Under the pieces are notes generated by a model. That model was not told the origin of the DNA. It was given only the letters and a program-made list of their open reading frames with translations, and did no database searches. The translations under genes and the position numbers were made by a program. Shown here in pieces: positions 17,996-24,697 of a stretch of 64,000 nt of DNA. The stretch spans positions 62,001-126,000 of the forward strand of contig NZ_JACWUN010000011.1 in NCBI RefSeq assembly GCF_014773365.1, written 5' to 3'. Within the stretch, counting starts at the first letter, position 1. Each line of letters starts with the position of its first letter. The stretch comes from Pelovirga terrestris. Lineage in GTDB: Bacteria; Desulfobacterota; Desulfuromonadia; Desulfuromonadales; Geopsychrobacteraceae.

Positions 17996-18612
17996 GGAAC
18001 CAGTCCTTTTCTGAACCACAGGGTGATGATTTCGTCTGCCATCTGCCGGCTCAAACCGGTGACGGTATGGATACTGCCAAAGTGCATAGTCTTTTTATAT
18101 TCGGATCCCTGACGCCGGTGAAAGGTCGTCCACAGCACCTCGCCGCTGGAGCCATCGCGGATCGCAAGTTCAAGCACCATAAAGGGATTGATGCTGCCGT
18201 GATCGCCCCGATCCTCGCGCATCTCCAGCACGCTGCCGGTGATCAGCAAGCGGGTATTTAGCCGCCCGCCGATAATCTGCAGCTGGTTCAGATCCGGGCT
18301 GCTGCCGGGCATGATAGCGAGCTGGCGATAGGCGCGTTGAATGTCGCCGGCCTGGGTCAGCAGATAATGACCGGCATCCTGCAGCCGTGACGCGAAGACC
18401 TTGGAGGCAATCGCGTCGGCCATCAGATAATCACTGTCGTTGGCAAAGGGAAGCACCGCGATACTGCAGATCGGCTGCGGCGGCAGCGGCGCCATCTGGC
18501 GTTGCAGGGGTAACTGGTTACGCCCGGCGCAACCGGCCAGCACCAGCACCACCAGCATGATCAAGAGGTAAAGGACCGAACTGCGCGGCATTCCCAATGT
18601 ATCAGAATTCAT
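17983..18612 (-). CDS. CsgG/GNA1162-like lipoprotein
   Basis: The 209-residue protein has a lipobox (VLVLAGCAG). Its domain has the CsgG / TolB-N / GNA1162 pattern: a first strand SIAVLPFANDSDY, a helix, QLQIIGGRLNTRLLITGSV, then strands with LVLELAIRDGSSGEVLWT. In CsgG this fold forms the nonameric outer-membrane pore that exports curli subunits; related lipoproteins have structural or assembly roles. It is the third such gene in a row. The ATG at 18612 (GGTGGG upstream) overlaps the previous gene by 11 bp; an in-frame ATG at 18591 is an alternative. Confidence 0.78.
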   Translation of the reverse strand: MNSDTLGMPRSSVLYLLIMLVVLVLAGCAGRNQLPLQRQMAPLPPQPICSIAVLPFANDSDYLMADAIASKVFASRLQDAGHYLLTQAGDIQRAYRQLAIMPGSSPDLNQLQIIGGRLNTRLLITGSVLEMREDRGDHGSINPFMVLELAIRDGSSGEVLWTTFHRRQGSEYKKTMHFGSIHTVTGLSRQMADEIITLWFRKGLVPCNL

Positions 18613-20083
18613 CGACCCACCGTTCCGATAACACCCGCTGTTCCTCTTCTTCTGCCTCAGCCGCTACCGGCTGGACCAGCGCCGGCAGCAACTCACGCAC
18701 ATCCTGACGAAGCTGATTTCCCAGCACATCCCGGGCAAAGACAAAACCCTGCAAGTCATCGAGATCAGCTCCCCCCAGGGCGACGGAAACCGGCAGTTCC
18801 TGTCCCTCCCGGCGGACAATCAGTTTACCCTCACGCGTCCACAATTCCATCCGCCAGAAATCAAGGGGAACCTTGCCCTCATGGCTTAAATCAACCTGAA
18901 AAGCGTCTTGATGGCTCTCCAGGGTGGCGGCAACCTTCGGCAGACTGCGATTAAGCCCCAACCAGTGTTCGGCCCGCGCCGGATTTCCGGCAAGATCCCA
19001 GACATTCAGGACAATGCGATAGCGGCCATCATCTGCGCGCCCGTAACTGCTGCGCCCCTCCCAGACAAACTGTTCGGGCAGGGAACCTTCCCCTTCCATA
19101 TCACCAATCAGGTTGCCGCTTTCAGCGTAAAACGCCAACCGCCAGCGACTGAGCGGCTTACGCACCAGCAGCCGCGGAATAATCGCGACCTGACGATTAA
19201 ACACCGCCTCACCGTCGATCTGCTGCACACCACGCAGTTCCATGGCGACCACCGGTGCGGAACCGTCGACACGGTAATCACCAAGGGGAACCTTCTCGCT
19301 GCGCTGGTAGTCCGGCCATTCAATCAGCAGATTGACCGGGTAACTGCCATCATCTTCCTGGGCCGGCCAGTTACCGCTATAGGTGCGGCCATCGTCATCC
19401 AGCTTGGCTGGATACGTCCGGCCGTCGACCTCGAAAGAAACCTGCGGTTGATAATTTCCGGTCCACAGTTCACGCAACCGTGCCTGGCTGCGCAGCTCCT
19501 CGCCGGGGCGCAACTGGCGCGGCTCGACCCGTGCCATATCGAGCAGCACGCTGGAACCTCCGGCCTGTACCGTTCTGAGTAGATGATGTGGCCATTCCTG
19601 CTTGAACTCCGCCAGCAGAATACGCTGCAGCCCCGCGATCGTGCGCGGTTCGCCGATCCCCAGCAAACGCCGTTCCTCGCTCGTGCTGACACAGCCGACA
19701 TGGGTCCAGACGGTGCGTGCGTCACTGGTACGGATCAGATTCAGGGTCAGGCCAAGGGAGGGTTCGGGCCGTTCGCGCCGCTGACTGACCGTACCCACCA
19801 GCACATAAGCCGCTCCCAGATCAGTGCGTGCCCGGGAAATATGGTAACTTTCGAGATGGCCGAGGGTGCGAATGCGGTTATGGGCCATAAAGGCCAGCAC
19901 CGTATCCACCGCCACCACCGGATGGTCCCCGCGGGTCAGCTCACGTGCCAGCTCACGCGTCAGTTCAAGGTTGGCGTCATTGCGCCCCTCGCCCAGCTCC
20001 TGCAGGGGGAAAACCGCCACCGAAGCCGCTTGAGCCACCGCCACCCACAACCAGCAGCACAGCATGATCAGATATTTAGCCAA
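18602..20083 (-). CDS. CsgG/TolB-N-like protein with Ig-like C-terminal domains
   Basis: The protein has 493 residues. It begins with a signal peptide, a first strand ASVAVFPLQELGEG and a segment typical of the CsgG/TolB-N fold (ARTDLGAAYVLVGTVSQR). After about residue 200 come beta-rich segments resembling FlgD/gliding-protein Ig-like domains (DDGRYRIVLNVWDLAGNPAR). It ends in an acidic stretch. It has no lipobox cysteine, so it may be periplasmic and partner the two CsgG-like lipoproteins encoded on either side. The start is a TTG at 20083 with AAGGGG 8 nt upstream; an in-frame ATG lies at 20065. A long palindrome separates it from the gene before it. Confidence 0.7.
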   Translation of the reverse strand: MAKYLIMLCCWLWVAVAQAASVAVFPLQELGEGRNDANLELTRELARELTRGDHPVVAVDTVLAFMAHNRIRTLGHLESYHISRARTDLGAAYVLVGTVSQRRERPEPSLGLTLNLIRTSDARTVWTHVGCVSTSEERRLLGIGEPRTIAGLQRILLAEFKQEWPHHLLRTVQAGGSSVLLDMARVEPRQLRPGEELRSQARLRELWTGNYQPQVSFEVDGRTYPAKLDDDGRTYSGNWPAQEDDGSYPVNLLIEWPDYQRSEKVPLGDYRVDGSAPVVAMELRGVQQIDGEAVFNRQVAIIPRLLVRKPLSRWRLAFYAESGNLIGDMEGEGSLPEQFVWEGRSSYGRADDGRYRIVLNVWDLAGNPARAEHWLGLNRSLPKVAATLESHQDAFQVDLSHEGKVPLDFWRMELWTREGKLIVRREGQELPVSVALGGADLDDLQGFVFARDVLGNQLRQDVRELLPALVQPVAAEAEEEEQRVLSERWVDEF

Positions 20084-20129
20084 TCAACAACCCCTTATTC
20101 ACAATCGTCCCAACCGCCCTTATTTTGGT

Positions 20130-20191
20130 GGTAAAACCGGGGACATAAAACCAATAGTGAACCTTATTGGTATTATGTCCCCGGTTTTACC
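20130..20191. repeat. 62-bp near-perfect palindrome inside the cytochrome operon
   Basis: The arms GGTAAAACCGGGGACATAA and TTATGTCCCCGGTTTTACC are exact reverse complements (19 bp). Inside them ACCAATA / TATTGGT pair around an 8-nt loop. A partial direct repeat of the outer arm (CCGGTTTTACC) follows at 20191-20201 and supplies the stop codon of the CsgG-like gene. The GGGGACATAA core resembles, from memory, REP-like ends mobilised by RAYT/IS200-type Y1 transposases; no transposase is present here. In RNA it would form a very stable hairpin without a T run. Confidence 0.85.
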
Positions 20192-20196
20192 CGGTT

Positions 20197-20757
20197 TTAC
20201 CCCATGGTCGCCAGCAGGCGCGCCAGCAGATCCATGGTCACCTGAAAATGATCTTTCGGGGCCAGCCCGAACAGGCGATCGGCCAGGGAATAGCCGCTGC
20301 CGCGACCGCTGGCCTGCCACAACAGCACCCCGGTTTCAGCATCAATCAACCGCAGGGTCATGCTGATTTCCGGATAGACTGCGCTGCCGCGGGCATCACT
20401 ACCCTGCTCTACCGAACCCAGCATAAAGGCCTGGACGTTAATAATCTGCCCCAGGCGTCGCAGGGTTGGCGCATCAAGCGGGGTTCCCGGTGCAATCGCC
20501 TCCTGGGCGAGAAAACTGTCGACCCGGCCTTTGTCGATGACATCGAACAGCCCTTGCGCCAGCACTTGGGTCATGGCAAATTCCCGCACCCGCGGGGCCG
20601 TATCACTCCCCTCAAAGGGGAGCACCGCCACCGCCTGAATGTGGGCAAGGCTGGCATCAGTGCGGCTGAAGGACTGCACCGACGGGCGCGATGCGCAGCC
20701 GGCCAGGAGCAACACCAGAGCAACCAGAATCATAGCGTTGATTGTTTTTTTCATCAT
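20197..20757 (-). CDS. CsgG-like lipoprotein
   Basis: The protein has 186 residues from the ATG at 20757 (GGGGAA just upstream; another ATG follows directly). The lipobox is LLLAGC. The rest fits the CsgG/GNA1162-like fold: AVAVLPFEGSDTAPRV, a long helix, RLGQIINVQAFMLGSV, then EISMTLRLIDAETGVLLWQA, which is the conserved last strand of CsgG-type proteins. It probably sits at the inner face of the outer membrane. It is the first of three related genes after the beta-barrel gene. Its stop codon lies in the repeat flank at 20191-20201, so the C terminus may have been altered by that element. Confidence 0.78.
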   Translation of the reverse strand: MMKKTINAMILVALVLLLAGCASRPSVQSFSRTDASLAHIQAVAVLPFEGSDTAPRVREFAMTQVLAQGLFDVIDKGRVDSFLAQEAIAPGTPLDAPTLRRLGQIINVQAFMLGSVEQGSDARGSAVYPEISMTLRLIDAETGVLLWQASGRGSGYSLADRLFGLAPKDHFQVTMDLLARLLATMG

Positions 20758-20820
20758 AAATTCCCCATTCATTCGCTTATCCAAGGGGCAACGCAGGTGT
20801 TGCCCGATTTTCCCTCGCCC

Positions 20821-22947
20821 CTACAGGCGTAGGTTCAAGGATACCTGCACATCATAAAAATCGGTCTGCGCCAGGGTATAACCGCCGCGCGATTGCAAGG
20901 CCAGGGCCCGGCTGATATCCCAACTGCCGTTGAGGCTAAAACGGTTGGTCAGGGTTTCGGCATAGGTGACGTTATAGCTGAAATTCAGCCGCGCCTTATC
21001 GGTGCGTAACAGAGCCAGATTTGCGCTGCCGCCCACCACATCCTCCTGCTCACTGTCGAGCAGATAGGCGGTGTAAAAGGCGCGCAGCGCCAGCAGACTG
21101 GAGGGACGATACTGGACGCTCAAGGTCGCGTCAGCCACTTCGGTGCTGCCGCTCTCACGCTCGCTGCTGCGGTAGCTGGTGGTCAAATCGGCACTCAAGT
21201 TACGATCGAGGCGCGCGTTAAGATTGAAGCGGCCGCTGAAGCTTTGATCGCTGGTCCGGCTGACACCCTCGTTAGTGCGTGTCCAGTTGTCATTTTCCCG
21301 CCAACTCAGAAACAGGGCGGTGTTCAGGTCGGGGTAGAGGCGCGCCGTGGTTGAGATACTATAAATCCATCCTGCACCGGTCTTATCACCGTTGCGATAG
21401 CGATCATTGCGGGTAACCCCGAACCCCAGGTTCATGGTCGGCAGCGGCACCGTTGCCAGGTTAAAGGAATAACTGCGGCTGAGCTGATCAACCTCGTCCC
21501 CATCCTGATCTTCGGTATCTGATCGGCTTTCACTGTAGCTAAGCGATGGCGTAATCCAGGGGCGCGGCGTCCAGCGCAGACGGGCACTTAAGGTGCTGCG
21601 GTCATCATCGCTGCCGCTATCACGGCGCAGGCGCTCCAGGGTCGAATTAACCGCAAGTTGCAAGCTGTTGGTCAGGCGCACCTGCAGGCCGGCGTTGGTC
21701 AGATGACGCTGATCGGTATCATCAGTATCTCTTCTGACATAAGCACCAACAGCGCTCAACCTCACAGGGGCCAGAGGGGTATTTCGCGCCATCAGCAAAA
21801 AACTTGCTCCGGCCACCCCCGTTGACAGTTCAAGGTAGCCATCAATCAGCACCCCCTGCAAAGCCGTAGCCACCGGTGACCAGTCACCACTGATAAAATC
21901 ACGACGGTAAATATTCCATTCCAGCAGGGCTGCCGTGGTCAGATCATCAAAAACCAAGCGCAGATGATCGACCTGACGCCCGGCATCCGCATCGATTTGA
22001 ATCTGCAGATACTCAGAGGGCAATACCTCCAGCGGGGGAGAAAAACCATCTGCCGGCTGATTGTATAAGGGATCCGTAGGATCCTCAACAATCGATGTGA
22101 CCTTGGTAGTGACGGTAGCCGGGACAATAAAGTCAAAAACCCCGCCGACTCCGGGGCGATCCTTAACCTGGGTACGATCGTCCTCAAACTGGTGACTGAA
22201 GGTATAACTGATACGGTTATCCCAGAAGCGGCCACCGGTAGCAGCGCGGACAAAGTGATTGCGGCGCTCGCTGTCAGTACCTTCGGAGATATCCTCATCC
22301 CAGCTGGTGTTGTAGCGGTAATCCAGCTGCAGCAGGCGCAAGTCCCAGTCGAGATCAGCGCTAGCGAACCTCTGAACCTGCTCCGAATGATAGTTCGATT
22401 CAATTGGCAACAGGCGTAAATCGCCATCGCGAATATCTTTATACACGTCATCTGGCTTCATGATTTTGGGATCAGCCTTACCAGAATCACGCTCACCATA
22501 ATTAAAGCGCAGATTCGGCCACCAGGCCTGCTGCCAGCGGCTGGACAGGGTCGCATCCCAGGATCTGCTGGTACCAAGATGAATATCAGAGTCCTTGGGT
22601 TTGGTCCTGTAATGAGTAGCCGAGCCGGCAAGCTGGGCAGCGAACAGATCGTTGATAATACCGAAATTGACCGACGGAGTGATCTCTTCCACCTTGACCT
22701 TGTCATCGCCATTATCACGCTGGGTGCGGGTATAGCCGATCGTCGCTGTGGCGCTCAGAGCGTGGGTCGGTTGCCAGGAAAGTTGCGGGCCGACCCCAAG
22801 GGTATAGCGCTGCTGAAACTCGTCGCTGGTATCACGCTCCTCGCCACCGCTGGTGCGGTAGAGCCAATAGGCATTGAAGTCAAGGGCCGTGACCGGAACC
22901 GGTACAGCGCATAACAACACTAGGAGGAAAAAAACGACACGATGCAT
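20821..22947 (-). CDS. Outer-membrane beta-barrel protein
   Basis: The 708-residue protein has a signal peptide (VVFFLLVLLCAVPVPVTA). Many alternating amphipathic strands with aromatic edges follow, interrupted near residues 300-400 by a soluble-looking insert (LRLVFDDLTTAALLEWNIYR). Barrel strands then continue to the C terminus, which ends with FYDVQVSLNLRL. Its size suits a barrel of 20 or more strands, as in MtrB/PioB/OmbB porins that hold cytochromes in the outer membrane, though I cannot show homology to those. Its place in the operon suggests it is the conduit or export barrel for the cytochromes. It begins 100 bp after a terminator-like hairpin. Confidence 0.82.
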   Translation of the reverse strand: MHRVVFFLLVLLCAVPVPVTALDFNAYWLYRTSGGEERDTSDEFQQRYTLGVGPQLSWQPTHALSATATIGYTRTQRDNGDDKVKVEEITPSVNFGIINDLFAAQLAGSATHYRTKPKDSDIHLGTSRSWDATLSSRWQQAWWPNLRFNYGERDSGKADPKIMKPDDVYKDIRDGDLRLLPIESNYHSEQVQRFASADLDWDLRLLQLDYRYNTSWDEDISEGTDSERRNHFVRAATGGRFWDNRISYTFSHQFEDDRTQVKDRPGVGGVFDFIVPATVTTKVTSIVEDPTDPLYNQPADGFSPPLEVLPSEYLQIQIDADAGRQVDHLRLVFDDLTTAALLEWNIYRRDFISGDWSPVATALQGVLIDGYLELSTGVAGASFLLMARNTPLAPVRLSAVGAYVRRDTDDTDQRHLTNAGLQVRLTNSLQLAVNSTLERLRRDSGSDDDRSTLSARLRWTPRPWITPSLSYSESRSDTEDQDGDEVDQLSRSYSFNLATVPLPTMNLGFGVTRNDRYRNGDKTGAGWIYSISTTARLYPDLNTALFLSWRENDNWTRTNEGVSRTSDQSFSGRFNLNARLDRNLSADLTTSYRSSERESGSTEVADATLSVQYRPSSLLALRAFYTAYLLDSEQEDVVGGSANLALLRTDKARLNFSYNVTYAETLTNRFSLNGSWDISRALALQSRGGYTLAQTDFYDVQVSLNLRL

Positions 22948-23049
22948 CAGTAACCCGGTGCCCGATGAAAAAAGAGGTTTCAGGAAAAACGCAGCACTGT
23001 TGAGCGCTAAGAATAAATTCGATCAGCACTGATCTCAGAAACAGAACAA

Positions 23050-23080
23050 CCGGCCCCGCTTTGGGCGGGGCCGGTATCAC
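23050..23080 (-). terminator. Terminator-like hairpin between the first heptaheme gene and the rest of the operon
   Basis: A perfect 10-bp GC stem CCGGCCCCGC / GCGGGGCCGG has a 5-nt loop. On the - strand it is followed by TTGTTCTGTTTCTG, a broken T run. It lies 75 bp downstream of the heptaheme stop codon. It probably ends or attenuates transcripts from 24361, allowing much more of the first gene than of the barrel gene downstream. Confidence 0.75.
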
Positions 23081-23149
23081 ATACATCATGTCATCACACA
23101 CTGCGAGAAACCGCAGAATTACAATCAGACAAAGGAACTACTGCCACCC

Positions 23150-24361
23150 TTACTTGTTGGTATGGCAGGCCAGGCAACCGTCAGTACCACTAGAATTCGC
23201 AGTCATAAGGGTATAATCAAAACGCAGCATGGCGTCATACTCAGAAGCATGCGCCTTGTGACAGGAGAGACACATGACCATGTCCTGGCCAGGGGTAACT
23301 ACAGCACTCGGACTGCTCAACTCATTAAAGGTGACAGCATTGCGGGCGACCGGTGCCGTTACGTTGTACTCCGTATAGAGTTCATAACCCCGCTCATCAG
23401 GTATCACATAATCGGAAGGGTGACGCAGGAAAGCACCAGAAGTACCGTTAAATGCAGTACCAGTTTCTAATCCGGTAGAGTGAAAATTGCCATGGCAGGT
23501 GGAGCAGAAACCGCTCATACTTTGATTTGGCACCCTTATTTGCGTTGCTACCTCTTTATCAGTACCACCAACATGGCAAGTACCACAGGTTTGACCAACA
23601 ACGGCGGCAACACCATAATATTCATTATGATTTTCCTCATCTGTATTTTGCCAATCAGCAGCCCCCAGGCCTTTAAGCCCTGGGATAAAGCGGTAACCCT
23701 GGGCAACAGCTAAACCGCTGTGGGATACTCCAGAAACCTGACCAAAGTCCTTTTTTGCATCGACGTTCTGGTGGTGTGCACCGCTGATGGCGGCCATGCC
23801 GGTACGTTGAATCCCTCCTGGTCCGACACCTGAGATGTTCTGGTTACGCGTACCATGACAACCGGCGGCACCGGCACAGGTGAATTTTGCAAAATCATTT
23901 GTTCCAAAAGCGTCGTCATGATCAGAAACAACTCTAAACCCTGGAGGGCGGGTATAGGTACCACTGGTATTATCACCACCCGGGAACAGATCGATGACAT
24001 TGTGCCCTTTGCGGTTGGCATTTGGATCACCAGCGGTTTTGGCGTCAGCAATATGCCTGAAATTACCACCGGCTAGGTCACCGCTAGCGTCATCGTGATA
24101 CACCTGTGGAATATCGCTACCATTAATATTCACTACTTTATTCGTATTCTGCGCATGGCAGGCAATACAATCAAACCTGAGCAGGTTGGCAATTGGGGTA
24201 GGAGCTTCTGTGGCACCACCAATCCCCATTTTAGCAACTGGCGCATTTTCCTCACTATTGTGCATGGTGTGACAGCCAGCGCAGTCCCCGGTAATAGCCG
24301 CCGCCGCCGCCATTGGCAACCCCAGCAGGGCAATCAGAACAAACAATAAACTTTTTTTCAT
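23150..24361 (-). CDS. OmcS-like multiheme cytochrome, paralogue 1 (6 CXXCH plus one CX5CH)
   Basis: The 403-residue exported protein has CAGCH and CIACH near the N terminus, then an unusual CAGAAGCH (CX5CH), then CGTCH, CSTCH, CLSCH and CLACH. It opens with CAGCHTMHNSEENAPVA and ends with MCLSCHKAHASEYDAMLRF plus a final CXXCH, the pattern of the paralogue at 11188-12288. From memory this is also the pattern of the Geobacter nanowire protein OmcS. An AGGAGGT ribosome binding site lies 5 nt before the ATG, the strongest in the locus. It is the first gene of the operon and is followed by a terminator-like hairpin, as expected for an abundant surface filament subunit. Confidence 0.87.
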   Translation of the reverse strand: MKKSLLFVLIALLGLPMAAAAAITGDCAGCHTMHNSEENAPVAKMGIGGATEAPTPIANLLRFDCIACHAQNTNKVVNINGSDIPQVYHDDASGDLAGGNFRHIADAKTAGDPNANRKGHNVIDLFPGGDNTSGTYTRPPGFRVVSDHDDAFGTNDFAKFTCAGAAGCHGTRNQNISGVGPGGIQRTGMAAISGAHHQNVDAKKDFGQVSGVSHSGLAVAQGYRFIPGLKGLGAADWQNTDEENHNEYYGVAAVVGQTCGTCHVGGTDKEVATQIRVPNQSMSGFCSTCHGNFHSTGLETGTAFNGTSGAFLRHPSDYVIPDERGYELYTEYNVTAPVARNAVTFNELSSPSAVVTPGQDMVMCLSCHKAHASEYDAMLRFDYTLMTANSSGTDGCLACHTNK

Positions 24362-24487
24362 TTTTACCTCCTGTATTTGTGGTTGTTACGACGATCATCC
24401 GTTGATCGCCGTGGTGTTCATGCAGTCGGCAACCTTGATTGACAGATCCCTGCTGACCGACTGGTGGCAGTGAACATCCACCTTTTT

Positions 24488-24503
24488 TGCAGACTCCATA
24501 CCG
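24488..24503 (-). promoter_or_regulatory. Degenerate sigma-54-like promoter (-24/-12)
   Basis: On the - strand CGGTATGGAGTCTGCA has GG and GC with the required 10-nt spacing and partial agreement with TGGCAC-N5-TTGC. It lies about 127 nt upstream of the heptaheme ATG. Agreement is weak, and the idea rests partly on the sigma-54 activator encoded at 30859-32253. Confidence 0.28.
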
Positions 24504-24670
24504 AGACTTAAGAAAAAAAGAAAATTTGCTGGTTAATATTCTTATTATTGTTGTTTTTAAACTACTTACAACGCAAAGAATATTCTTTGAAGGGATTGGA
24601 GATCGGGTTCTCAGGGCAAATAAGGGTGTAACCAGGGGAGCGGTTCGGGAATTTCACCTGATCGATCCGG

Positions 24671-24691
24671 TAAAATCCCCGAATCGGGGGA
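24671..24691 (-). terminator. Terminator after the GGDEF gene
   Basis: On the - strand CCCC / GGGG arms flank a short CGATTC-type loop and are followed by ATTTTA, 7 bp after the GGDEF stop codon. The stem is short but well placed to insulate the cytochrome operon downstream. Confidence 0.5.
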
Positions 24692-24697
24692 AATTGG

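Larger units (their letters stand above)
24362..24697. other. 336-bp intergenic leader upstream of the heptaheme cytochrome gene
   Basis: There is no open frame worth calling. It holds the GGDEF gene terminator (24671-24691), an AT-rich stretch (about 24510-24600) and a weak sigma-54-like site. The leader of the first cytochrome is at least 100 nt long. I looked for a GEMM-type (c-di-GMP/cGAMP) riboswitch, known upstream of Geobacter cytochrome genes, and did not recognise its conserved blocks. Confidence 0.5.

Noticed and set aside
24362-24697. GEMM-type riboswitch upstream of the heptaheme gene
   Set aside because: Such riboswitches precede cytochrome genes in Geobacter, but the conserved blocks were not found here or upstream of 1301.
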